Source of the DNA: Melioribacter roseus
GTDB taxonomy: Bacteria; Bacteroidota; Ignavibacteria; Ignavibacteriales; Melioribacteraceae
Assembly: GCA_020723165.1 (NCBI GenBank)
Contig: DYJK01000003.1
Span: forward strand, 1 to 64,000
Reading direction: 5' to 3'
Length of the DNA: 64,000 bases
Shown piece after piece: positions 9,533-18,157 of this stretch. Positions within the stretch are counted from its first letter, which is position 1, and the number at the start of each line of letters is the position of its first letter. Below the pieces are notes generated by a model, which was not told the DNA's origin, ran no database searches, and saw only the letters and a program-made list of their open reading frames with translations. Made by a program: the position numbers and the translations under genes.

Positions 9533-10759
9533 TTATCTTAACGCTTCCACTGGTTCAAGTTTTGCCGCCCTCTTTGCCGGGAAAAATCCTGATGCAATTC
9601 CGATTAATGTTGAGATGACAAAACAAATTATCAGCACACCCCATGAAATTGAAAACGGAATATCAAAAAATCGCGGACCTATTTGAGATAAAAGAACAAG
9701 TCCGGCAATTATGCCAAGCACTCCGCTTAATATTGTTATGGATGATGATTCAATTAGAAACTGCGCCAAAATATCTTTCGATTTTGCGCCGACTGCTTTT
9801 CTCAAACCAATTTCTTTAACACGCTCGTTCACAGAAATCAACATGAGGTTTGCTACAACAATACTTCCCACAATCAACGAGATTGCGGCGACAAGCGGCA
9901 AGTAAAGACTAAACATTTTGGTTGCGTCTTTAATCATCTCATTTACCATCGTTGGCGTTATGATGATAAAATCGTCATCTTCTTTTGAAACGATGCCGTG
10001 CCGTTCTCTCAATATTTGTGCTGCTTCATCTGCTGTTGTGGGAATTATACTTTTATCGGCTGTTAATAATTTTCCCATCATCAAGTAATCCAGATTTACA
10101 ACTCTTCGTAGCAGAGTATTTAACGGAACGATGATCTCGCTGTCTTTATCGATGCCGTGTGGATCCATTCCGCGCGGACCAACTACACCGATAACTTGAA
10201 AAGGAATATTATCAATTCTTATCTGCTGTCCGGTCGGATCGGAATCGCCGAACAATTCCTTCACAATATTTGGTGCAATGAGTGCAACACGCGATAAATT
10301 TTTGTTCTCGACATCATCGAAGAATCTGCCTTTGACAACATCAATATTCCAAACGCTTTCGGCAGAAGTAGTTTGTCCGGAAATAGTTGCTGTGCTGTTT
10401 TTCCCTCCGTAAGAAACTTGCCGGTCGGGTGCAATTTGAATTGCATCCCATTCAACAACGTTATCTACACGTTCGGCAATTTCTTCGAAGTCTTCCAGTT
10501 TTAAATTCATTAATGCAGCACTTGCCGGCCTTTCATGACCTCCTTCCATCCTTCCTTTGCCGGCAACAACCATTACTGTGTTCGAACTGAAAAATTTTTG
10601 CACTTGTCCCATAATTTTTTCTTGAGTTCCTTTGCCGATGGAAATAATAATTGTAAGTGCGGCGATGCCGATCATAACACTTAAAAACATGAAGAGCGCT
10701 CTCAGTTTATGCGCCCACATTGTTTTAAATCCGCTTTTGACTATTCTTTGTAATTGCAT
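9533..10759 (-). CDS. MacB/FtsX-type ABC transporter permease (first permease)
   Basis: A 408-residue paralogue of the next permease gene, with the same order: one N-terminal helix, a MacB-like periplasmic domain, then three helices with VNERVKEIGLRKAVGAKSKDI and a closing PAKRAAKLEPVEALR. The periplasmic part contains a His- and Gly-containing loop (GRMEGGHERPASAA) that the paralogue lacks. Its start abuts the stop of the ATPase gene (10759/10760), indicating coupled translation. Together with adaptor and ATPase this forms a tripartite exporter of the MacAB class, which moves substrates from the periplasm outward by mechanotransmission. Confidence 0.88.
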   Translation of the reverse strand: MQLQRIVKSGFKTMWAHKLRALFMFLSVMIGIAALTIIISIGKGTQEKIMGQVQKFFSSNTVMVVAGKGRMEGGHERPASAALMNLKLEDFEEIAERVDNVVEWDAIQIAPDRQVSYGGKNSTATISGQTTSAESVWNIDVVKGRFFDDVENKNLSRVALIAPNIVKELFGDSDPTGQQIRIDNIPFQVIGVVGPRGMDPHGIDKDSEIIVPLNTLLRRVVNLDYLMMGKLLTADKSIIPTTADEAAQILRERHGIVSKEDDDFIIITPTMVNEMIKDATKMFSLYLPLVAAISLIVGSIVVANLMLISVNERVKEIGLRKAVGAKSKDILAQFLIESSSITILSGVLGIIAGLVLLSQIGPRFFDIPFSISWGVLIICFVISTLIGIASGFFPAKRAAKLEPVEALR

Positions 10760-11551
10760 TTATCTCCTCCAAAAACTTTTTCGAAATTTTGTACTGCGTT
10801 GTTGTGTGTGAACAGATGTTCCTTCTTCCGAATTTTGTGTATCCAAAATTTCTGTTTTGTCTGCCGGATGATTAGAATGATCGACAGTACTTTCTTCCGT
10901 AACTTTTCCGTCAACAATTTTTAGAACCCGGTCGGCGTGTTCTGCAATTTTTTGATCGTGTGTAATCAATATTATTGTCTTGCCTTGCCGGTTCAAATTT
11001 TTGAAGACCTCGATAATTTCAACACCGGATTTTGAATCGAGGTTGCCGGTTGGTTCATCTGCTAAAATAATTTCGGGATTGTTCACAAGTGCACGTGCAA
11101 TTGCAACTCTTTGCTGCTGTCCGCCGGAAAGCTCCGATGGAATATGATTGATGCGGTCGGAAAGCCCGACCCGTTTGAGCGCTTCCGCCGCAAGTTCCGA
11201 AATATCTTTTTTATCCGAATAGATCAACGGAATTTCTACATTTTCTTTCGCGGTTGTTTTCGGCAAAAGATGAAACTGCTGAAACACAAACCCGATTTTT
11301 TTATTTCTGATTTCGGCAAGTTCGTCAACAGACAAATCCGATACTTCTTTTCTGTCAATTGTGTAACTGCCCGAATCGGGAATATCGAGCAGACCGATAA
11401 TGTTCATCAATGTTGATTTACCCGAACCGGACGGACCAACAATAGCAGTAAACTCTCCTTGACGGATTTCCAGATTAACATTATCAACCGCTTTAATTTC
11501 CGTAGAGCCGTCTTTCTTGTACGACTTACACAAATCTTTGATGACAATCAT
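10760..11551 (-). CDS. MacB-like ABC transporter ATP-binding protein
   Basis: An ATPase of the LolD/MacB class with Walker [11 protein letters not shown]-loop FQQFHLLP, signature LSGGQQQR, Walker [10 protein letters not shown] and the switch histidine in LITHD. I chose the ATG at 11551 because AGAGGAGG lies 5 bases upstream; the frame opens seven codons earlier at 11572 inside the end of the adaptor gene, but without such a site. After the ATPase core, a roughly 35-residue polar C-terminal tail ends in a basic stretch (KFRKSFWRR), which is longer than usual. It should energise the two permeases encoded directly downstream. Confidence 0.9.
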   Translation of the reverse strand: MIVIKDLCKSYKKDGSTEIKAVDNVNLEIRQGEFTAIVGPSGSGKSTLMNIIGLLDIPDSGSYTIDRKEVSDLSVDELAEIRNKKIGFVFQQFHLLPKTTAKENVEIPLIYSDKKDISELAAEALKRVGLSDRINHIPSELSGGQQQRVAIARALVNNPEIILADEPTGNLDSKSGVEIIEVFKNLNRQGKTIILITHDQKIAEHADRVLKIVDGKVTEESTVDHSNHPADKTEILDTQNSEEGTSVHTQQRSTKFRKSFWRR

Positions 11552-11568
11552 TTTTCCTCCTCTTGTTT

Positions 11569-12639
11569 TCATTTATTAAGATTTACTTCGCCAATAATCA
11601 CTTGTTCATTTTCTTTGAGACCCGATAAAACTTCGAAATATTTTTTATCAGAAATTCCCGTCTCGATATATTTTTTTGCCGGCATTCCGTTTTTCAAAAC
11701 ATACACAAATGTTTTACCCTCCTCTTTTTTGACTCCATTCTTTGGAACAACAAACACATCATTCTTTTTATCATTATAAATTCTTACCGTTGCCGTCATT
11801 TCAGGGCGAATTGTTCTTTCCTCTTTATTTTCAATATTGATAACTGTTATGTAATTCACGACATTGTTTTGTATTTCTGCTTTCGGATAAATTGTTTCAA
11901 CACGTCCGGTGAACTCTTCGCCGGGATAAGTATCAACTGTGAATGTTACGTTTTGCCCGGACGCAATTCTTCCAATATCAGTTTCATCAACGTACGCCCA
12001 AACTTCTAATCTGTTTAGATCAATGATTGTAACAAAAGTAGGAGAGGCAAAACTTGCGGCAACAGTTTCTCCTTCTTGTGTTGTAACAGAAGCAACTATT
12101 CCGCCGATAGGTGCGGTAATTTTGGTGTAACTCAATTGCAGTGCCGCATAATCCAGATCGGCTTTCGCTTGTTCCACTTTCGCTACGGCAAGTTCATATT
12201 GTTTTTCTATCGATTCCATTTGCTGCGCGGTGGCAACTTCTTTTTCGTTGAGCGCACGGTAACGTTTCAATTCTTTCTCAGCAAATTTTTTTTCTGCTTC
12301 CGCAATTTCTTTTTGAGCAAGCGCCATTTCCATCTTTGCTTTGTACCCGGTCGGTTCTATTTCGGCAAGCAGATCACCCTTCTTAACTTTTGAACCAATC
12401 TCGACATTCAACTCTTTCACAATTCCGGAAACTTGCGCACCCACTTTTACTTCGGCGCCAATTTGTGTTTTGATAATTCCAGTTGCCAAAACAGATTGGT
12501 TGAGACTTCTCCGTTGAACTTTGATCAGCGTGTAATTCGCAACTTCAACATCATCTTCCGAATACAACGTTGAATAAGTGAGTCCGGCTATTACAACAAT
12601 TAGAATCGCGGCAATTGTTATTAAAGTTATTTTTTTCAT
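11569..12639 (-). CDS. MacA/HlyD-type periplasmic adaptor protein
   Basis: A 356-residue membrane-fusion protein. It has an N-terminal signal/anchor helix, then a lipoyl-like half (GAQVSGIVKELNVEIGSKVKKGD), an alpha-helical hairpin rich in K, E and A (about residues 105-165), the second lipoyl half (ITAPIGGIVASVTTQEGETV), a beta-barrel domain and a C-terminal membrane-proximal domain. This is the RND/MacA adaptor layout. It bridges the inner-membrane ABC exporter to an outer-membrane partner. The gene lies 47 bases downstream of the TonB-type receptor gene, and its end is followed at once by the ATPase gene. No TolC-like gene is in the operon. Confidence 0.9.
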   Translation of the reverse strand: MKKITLITIAAILIVVIAGLTYSTLYSEDDVEVANYTLIKVQRRSLNQSVLATGIIKTQIGAEVKVGAQVSGIVKELNVEIGSKVKKGDLLAEIEPTGYKAKMEMALAQKEIAEAEKKFAEKELKRYRALNEKEVATAQQMESIEKQYELAVAKVEQAKADLDYAALQLSYTKITAPIGGIVASVTTQEGETVAASFASPTFVTIIDLNRLEVWAYVDETDIGRIASGQNVTFTVDTYPGEEFTGRVETIYPKAEIQNNVVNYITVINIENKEERTIRPEMTATVRIYNDKKNDVFVVPKNGVKKEEGKTFVYVLKNGMPAKKYIETGISDKKYFEVLSGLKENEQVIIGEVNLNK

Positions 12640-12686
12640 ATCTCACATCTAATTTTTCTTTTATGATTTTTTGTTTAACAGATAAT

Positions 12687-15011
12687 CTATAATTCGTATT
12701 CAATTCCTATTATAGGGAGTAAACTCCATTGATAAACTGTGCGAACATCTTTTTTAATATAATCCCACGCATAAATCGCTACATTTTTTCTGTTATAAAT
12801 ATTCCAGATACTTATGTAAGCAACAATACTCGAACTTTGGAAATTAAATCTTCTATCAACACGCAAGTTTAACGAGTGATAATCCGGGGCGCGTTCTTCA
12901 TTAATCTTTTCCAGATTATAAATCCCGGTATTCAATTCTCTTGATTTTTCCATATCGAAAGGAGTGTATGGGGTTCCATAAGAGTAATTCCATCTCACAC
13001 TGAATTCCCAAATGTTGTTTGGTTTGTATCCGCCAATTACACTGAAAAGAAATTTGTTATCGAATTGTCTATCGTGCCAAATGCCGTTGTAATCTTTGTA
13101 TCTGCTTCTGAAATACGAAGCACTGATCAACCCGTAAAAATCTTCAGCAAGTTTCTTTTGAATTAACATATCTATGCCGCGTGCATAACTTTCCCCGGTA
13201 GATTCAAGCAGTCCCAGGTTTCTGAATTCCAAATAATTTGTTCCCTGGTCCATTATGAATAAATAAGGATAAACTGAAGACATCGGAAAGTTTTCATATT
13301 CTTTGGAATATATCTCAAGAGAAAATTTTGTATCTGGAGCCAGCAAATATTCCAGACCTAAAATGTAGTGTATAGTTTTCAGGTTTTTCAGGTTAGAATT
13401 TGCACGATTCTGAGAGATTAAAAACTGTGGTACAGATTGATAAAATAGTCCTCCGGATGCACTCACAGATAATCGTTCGTTAAATTTCCATGAAAGTGAA
13501 ATTCTTGGCGCTATAGTGGTAGATTTGTTATAATTATATTGATCGGCACGCAATCCAAACACCGCTGTGAGTTTTTCTACCGGCTGCCAGATAAAATTTC
13601 CAAAAGCACTTACCTGGTAAGTATCAAAACTATAATTCTGTTTTAATTCAGGAACAAACTCGCCGGCGTTATTTGTATCTGCCGCAAAATAATAATCATA
13701 ATCATTTAGTTGAGATTTAATCTCTATGCCAAAATCTATTTTATGATATTTGTCTAACTTCAAGAAATTAACATTCCTCAAAGTGATATTTCTCTCCGTG
13801 TAAGAATTAGTCGTCATAATATTATCACTTTGAATAAAACGCTCCTCGCTATCACCGGTTGTTTGATTAAAGCTAAGCGATGTATTGGAATAACCACTCT
13901 CACTCCAAAGACTCCGCCAATTCAGTCCAATGGTGTTTTGCAGAGCTTCCCAATTTTTTGTGTAATATTCCCACCCATCGTTTGCTCGATCTTCTTTATG
14001 ATCTTCTCTGCTACTTGGAGCATAAATAAATAATGCTGTAATTTTATTTTGATTATCTATATCATAAGTAAATTTTCCTTGTACATCTCCAAATCGCGGA
14101 GTCTCTCCCTCAGCTTGAATAGCATCCTGAATCAAATCTAAATAACTACGTTTTGCGGAAATCATCCACGATCCTCTATCGCCAAAAACCGGTCCTTCTG
14201 CCTGGCCACCAAATCCGGCTAAATTAAAATCAAGCTGGAAATCTGTTGAGGTTTTATTTCCATCACGATAGGAAATATCCATGACCGATGATAATCTGTC
14301 ACCGTAGATAGAAGAAAATCCGCCGGTGTAAAAATTTACACCACTTATAAAATCGTTGTTAAGAATGCCAATGGCACCGCCGGCTGCGCCAAGAACCGGA
14401 AAGTGATTAATGTTTGGTATTGGAATATTATCTAGATAGTAGCCGTTTTCAACCGGGCTGCCACCGCGAACGAGTAAATTATTAAATTGATCTGTCTGTT
14501 GATTAACACCCGGGACAGCATTAAGTATTCTGCTTAAATCTCCGGCAGAACCCGGTGCACGGCGTATTTCTTCATAATTAAAACTTACTGCGCTTATCGG
14601 TTGTGTTTCATCTTTATGAAAATACGAATCAGTTACAGTTACCCCCTCAACTTCAATCGCACTCTCTTGCATCTCGGCATTAACAAAGATAACACGATTC
14701 GGCTTAACTACGATGTCTGTCATAATTATTGACTGGTAGCCAATAAAACGGAATTCCACGCTGTAACTTCCGGCTGGTATATCTGATATTTGGAACTTAC
14801 CATCGTCATTCGTTGAAGCACCAACTAAATTATTTAATACTATAACATTTGCGCCGACCAGTGGCTGCTTTGTTCCCTGATCTGTAACCACTCCACTGAT
14901 TTTTCCTTTTTCCTGGGCACTTATAATATTTACTGCTGATAAGAAAATAGTAAGAACAAAAATTCTTCTGTAAAACTCTACTGCTCTATTTTTTTTAGAA
15001 CGATATTTCAT
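12687..15011 (-). CDS. TonB-dependent receptor-type outer membrane protein
   Basis: An outer-membrane protein of about 774 residues. A signal peptide precedes a carboxypeptidase-regulatory-like domain (GKISGVVTDQGTKQPLVGAN onward, about residues 37-110). A plug domain follows (about 130-240, with RILNAVPGVNQQTDQFNNLLVRGG). The rest is a long beta-barrel rich in aromatic residues, ending in IEYEL. I prefer the second of two adjacent ATGs (15011), because the AGGAG lies 5 bases before it and only 2 before the first. It is the first gene of the export operon. Its role may be uptake or signalling of the exporter substrate, or it may replace a classical outer-membrane channel; both are inference. 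Confidence 0.88.
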   Translation of the reverse strand: MKYRSKKNRAVEFYRRIFVLTIFLSAVNIISAQEKGKISGVVTDQGTKQPLVGANVIVLNNLVGASTNDDGKFQISDIPAGSYSVEFRFIGYQSIIMTDIVVKPNRVIFVNAEMQESAIEVEGVTVTDSYFHKDETQPISAVSFNYEEIRRAPGSAGDLSRILNAVPGVNQQTDQFNNLLVRGGSPVENGYYLDNIPIPNINHFPVLGAAGGAIGILNNDFISGVNFYTGGFSSIYGDRLSSVMDISYRDGNKTSTDFQLDFNLAGFGGQAEGPVFGDRGSWMISAKRSYLDLIQDAIQAEGETPRFGDVQGKFTYDIDNQNKITALFIYAPSSREDHKEDRANDGWEYYTKNWEALQNTIGLNWRSLWSESGYSNTSLSFNQTTGDSEERFIQSDNIMTTNSYTERNITLRNVNFLKLDKYHKIDFGIEIKSQLNDYDYYFAADTNNAGEFVPELKQNYSFDTYQVSAFGNFIWQPVEKLTAVFGLRADQYNYNKSTTIAPRISLSWKFNERLSVSASGGLFYQSVPQFLISQNRANSNLKNLKTIHYILGLEYLLAPDTKFSLEIYSKEYENFPMSSVYPYLFIMDQGTNYLEFRNLGLLESTGESYARGIDMLIQKKLAEDFYGLISASYFRSRYKDYNGIWHDRQFDNKFLFSVIGGYKPNNIWEFSVRWNYSYGTPYTPFDMEKSRELNTGIYNLEKINEERAPDYHSLNLRVDRRFNFQSSSIVAYISIWNIYNRKNVAIYAWDYIKKDVRTVYQWSLLPIIGIEYEL

Positions 15012-15061
15012 CATTACTCCTTTTTTGAATTAAGCATACACGAAAATGTTGGGAAGAACAA

Positions 15062-15154
15062 CATAGTAATAATTATATTTTACAATTATTACGTAGTAAT
15101 ATTACTATGATATTCCTGAGATGTCAAGAGAAAAATGGAAAATTACTATGATAT
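15062..15154. promoter_or_regulatory. Three operator-like boxes between the export operon and its regulator
   Basis: The divergent promoter region 15012-15200 carries the word CATAGTAAT at 15062-15070. Its reverse complement ATTACTATG, extended to ATTACTATGATAT, occurs at 15101-15113 and again at 15142-15154. The spacing is about 40 bases, close to four helix turns. The middle copy lies within a 14-base perfect palindrome, TAGTAATATTACTA (15094-15107). A further inverted pair, GTAATAATT/AATTATTAC, spans 15066-15091. AT-rich palindromes of this kind are typical MarR-family operators. The arrangement suggests control of both the receptor/exporter operon and the regulator gene. Confidence 0.6.
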
Positions 15155-15200
15155 CGTAGGGAAAGTTTGTACATTTTGGTGGAAATATTAAGGAGTTTGT

Positions 15201-15881
15201 ATGAATGGCGAGAATATCATTATCGGTTTGAAGGAATTGCTCGATGCCTACCAGAATTATTCTAAATCTGCAAACGACGACCCAATAGATTTACAATCTT
15301 TTTCACTCTGGCTCTTTCAGCAAGAGGCAAAGAAAAAAGAAAGTACCGAAGTAAGGACAATCCATGAACAAATTCATTCTGCGGCTATCCACGGAAGCGT
15401 TGAGGATCATATTAGTTTCATTTTGCTAAGCATGCAAAAATTAATCAAGTTCTATGTAAAGAAAGCTATAGATGGGACACAGCTTGTAAGTATTGACGAC
15501 ATTCACTTTCTTCTTTATCTCGCTCAAAATGAAAGTATGAAAAAAAGTGAAATCATCAACTCGAACATTACCGAGATGTCTTCCGGTATAGAGGTAATAA
15601 AAAGATTGCTCAAGAAAGGATTGATTGAAGACTTCGATGATCCGAATGATAAGCGTTCGAAACGGGTTAAAATTACAACGAAGGGATTGGAAGAAGCCAA
15701 GAAAGTAACCAACAAATTTGAAAATGTACACAAGCTGTTAACCAACGGAGTCGGTGAAGAAGATAAATTTAATTTACTTGCACTACTTCATAAAATTTAC
15801 AGCTTCCATTTAAATATTTATAATAACGAAAAGAACAGTTCGCTGAACGAGTTATTCGAAAAATATATCGGGAAGAATTGA
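15201..15881 (+). CDS. MarR-family winged-helix transcriptional regulator
   Basis: A 226-residue protein. Residues about 70-190 fit the MarR fold: SFILLSMQKLIKFYVKKA (dimer helix), a helix-turn-helix region ending in IEVIKRLLKKGLIEDFDDPNDKRS, and the winged hairpin with DPNDKRSKRVKITTKG, the family hallmark. The first 65 residues are an extra polar, helical N-terminus, so it is longer than typical MarR proteins (about 140-160). Start chosen at an ATG with AAGGAG about 6 bases upstream. It is transcribed divergently from the receptor/exporter operon, with three repeated operator-like boxes between them, so it probably represses that operon and itself until a ligand binds. Confidence 0.82.
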   Translation: MNGENIIIGLKELLDAYQNYSKSANDDPIDLQSFSLWLFQQEAKKKESTEVRTIHEQIHSAAIHGSVEDHISFILLSMQKLIKFYVKKAIDGTQLVSIDDIHFLLYLAQNESMKKSEIINSNITEMSSGIEVIKRLLKKGLIEDFDDPNDKRSKRVKITTKGLEEAKKVTNKFENVHKLLTNGVGEEDKFNLLALLHKIYSFHLNIYNNEKNSSLNELFEKYIGKN

Positions 15882-15894
15882 ACAGTCTCCGGTG

Positions 15895-18003
15895 TTAACT
15901 TTTCCAATCAACAATTGCGGATGATTTGACCTCTCTGTTTTCAAGTTTGTCTTTAACGGTAACTGTTATCAAATATTTAGCGGCTGGATATTTTGAAAGA
16001 TCCAACTGCAAAAAAATTTGAGGGTCAGATTCTAAGGTTCTATAGTTGGAAGTAAGAGTAAGTTTTTCTTCACCTGAGCTGGAAAAAATATTTAATAATG
16101 ACGATACAACTTTTTCAAAACCAGTATCTTCATCAATTTCGCTTATTGAAATGCTCTGATCAAAATTTGTTAAACCGTCTTTGCCATTCTTCAAGTTGTA
16201 GATTTCATAATAAATAAATATTAGATCCGATAGCTTAAACTCTTTCGTTGGATTTGATAGAATATCAATACCTCTTCTATTAAAATAACCATCCCCGGTT
16301 TTATTACTATTCACATCAAATGCCAGTACTAGATCGCTTATATCAAGACGGTTATTACTAAATTTCCTAATGTTCAATTCAGTCCGATTTGATGATGTCC
16401 CTTTATCAATATCACGTATAATTTCAAATGAAACATAACCTGAATCAGATCGTACGGGGGCGCGAAAACTTTTTACAACGTTATGATTTTTTTCTTTGCT
16501 TAATAATTCATTACCGATTTTTCTGAATTGCTCTTTATAGTCCTTATCTAAAAAGAAAAATCCCACTTTATGGTTTAGGTTAATCTCATTTACAAATAGA
16601 CTATCATCTGCATTTAACACATAATTAACATATACATCGGCATGATTTCTTTTCTCAAAATTTTTAAATTGAACAATGTCATAATTGATATCGAATTTCG
16701 ATCCGTCAAACTTCGGATTGTAAAGTGATGGGAACAATCTTCTCAAGTTATCCATCATATAATGAGTATCGCCGCCAAACTGTGGTTGTATCTTATCCTT
16801 TTCAGCCGGCGGTGTTGCAAACAAAAAATTTCCGGATTGAGCCATGTCTGTAAATCCAAGTGTCATATTCTCATAATTCCAAACATCTGTTTTCATGTTT
16901 ACTCTCCTATCACCCATACTCGGACGTATTCTCATTCTGCTGATTGGTTCCCCGTAACGAAGCATCACTTCTCCCCGGTTCGATTTCCATCCAATAATTC
17001 CCATCGATGGGACACTAAATTTTAAATTCGCGTATGCAATCCTTGAATAATGTTCAAGAAGTCTTTCATTATAATCCGTTAGATAAAGCGGATCGGATGC
17101 TTTCCAATAATCATTTACAAATTCACTCATTTCATAATCACTAATTTGATCTATCGTTTCATGATAAGCCGATTGGAGCATTTCTCTAACTGAGTTGATT
17201 GTGAAATCAGTTCGTTCTTCATTATTCATCAGATCAAGAGCGCTTTTATAATTATTAAACGATTCTTTCATATTAGAGATTTTATAATTCAATAGACCGA
17301 GACATAAAAAAATATCTTCATTTGCTTTCTGATTATTGATCAATCTTCTCAAAATTGGTATTCCTAACCGCGGCAGATTTGCTTCTTCATAAAGTAAAGC
17401 CAGCTGCAATGACGCGTTAACATTTAGTGAATCATAGCTCAAAGCATTTTTGAAATACTTTTCTGCGTCGTAAAAATCTTCATCAGCGTAATCCTGGAGA
17501 TTACCAAAGATTTCACCCATATCCCTAACAGAAAAATTATACTCGGAAAAATCCTTAGCTTTTATTTCACCGAGATTGATCCATGCATTTATATATGTAC
17601 TATCTTGCATCAATATTTTCTCAAATTCATTTATCGAGCTGACACGTGCAAAATCTTTCATTAAAGTAGCGTAAGCAGACCGGTATTCAAGATTATCCGG
17701 TTCTTTCCACACTGCTCTTCTAAAATGTTCATAAGCAAAATTGCGCGATGTGTATGTATTGCGTTCCAAATATATTTTTGCAATTTGATAGTGAGAACCG
17801 GCATCATCATTCAAACGTATTGATTCTTTAAAGAATTTTTCTGCGTTTACCTTGTCATTAACCTTCAGCGCATTAATCCCTTTTAAGTAAAGCTCGTTCT
17901 TCTCTTTATCATCCTGGATAGAAGAGAGAGCAGCAGAAGTTGAGATAATAGAGAATAAGATCAAAAATAGAAGGTTTATTATATGTAAGCTTTTCCCCCT
18001 CAT
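15895..18003 (-). CDS. TPR and GWxTD domain protein, secreted
   Basis: A 702-residue protein with an N-terminal signal peptide, tetratricopeptide-like helices to about residue 280 (for example NAEKFFKESIRLNDDAGSHY and DAEKYFKNALSYDSLNVNAS), then a GWxTD domain. The domain shows DYWKASDPLYLTDYNERLLEHY followed by IGWKSNRGEVMLRYGEP and a VWNY segment. The usual GWxTDRG appears here as GWKSNRG. GWxTD proteins are common in Bacteroidota, Ignavibacteriota and Acidobacteriota; their function is not established. The C-terminal half is beta-rich. It is convergent with the MarR gene, with only 13 bases between them. Confidence 0.8.
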   Translation of the reverse strand: MRGKSLHIINLLFLILFSIISTSAALSSIQDDKEKNELYLKGINALKVNDKVNAEKFFKESIRLNDDAGSHYQIAKIYLERNTYTSRNFAYEHFRRAVWKEPDNLEYRSAYATLMKDFARVSSINEFEKILMQDSTYINAWINLGEIKAKDFSEYNFSVRDMGEIFGNLQDYADEDFYDAEKYFKNALSYDSLNVNASLQLALLYEEANLPRLGIPILRRLINNQKANEDIFLCLGLLNYKISNMKESFNNYKSALDLMNNEERTDFTINSVREMLQSAYHETIDQISDYEMSEFVNDYWKASDPLYLTDYNERLLEHYSRIAYANLKFSVPSMGIIGWKSNRGEVMLRYGEPISRMRIRPSMGDRRVNMKTDVWNYENMTLGFTDMAQSGNFLFATPPAEKDKIQPQFGGDTHYMMDNLRRLFPSLYNPKFDGSKFDINYDIVQFKNFEKRNHADVYVNYVLNADDSLFVNEINLNHKVGFFFLDKDYKEQFRKIGNELLSKEKNHNVVKSFRAPVRSDSGYVSFEIIRDIDKGTSSNRTELNIRKFSNNRLDISDLVLAFDVNSNKTGDGYFNRRGIDILSNPTKEFKLSDLIFIYYEIYNLKNGKDGLTNFDQSISISEIDEDTGFEKVVSSLLNIFSSSGEEKLTLTSNYRTLESDPQIFLQLDLSKYPAAKYLITVTVKDKLENREVKSSAIVDWKS

Positions 18004-18157
18004 AATTCCGGTTGGTTTTTAATTCAACTTAATAACATTAAAATGTAAAATCAATTCTCATAATTATACCCTTACATAAATAGTATGATAGAATTTAAAA
18101 ACCATGCAACCTTCTTTAAAAACGCATCGTCTAATTATCCAAACAACAGAGAAGTTT

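Noticed and set aside
12687-15011. SusC-type polysaccharide utilisation locus
   Set aside because: No SusD-like lipoprotein or glycoside hydrolase accompanies the receptor; it is followed by a MacAB-like exporter.
18104-18157. Earlier ATG for the DUF5916 gene
   Set aside because: It would add 18 residues ahead of a clear signal peptide and has no ribosome-binding site.
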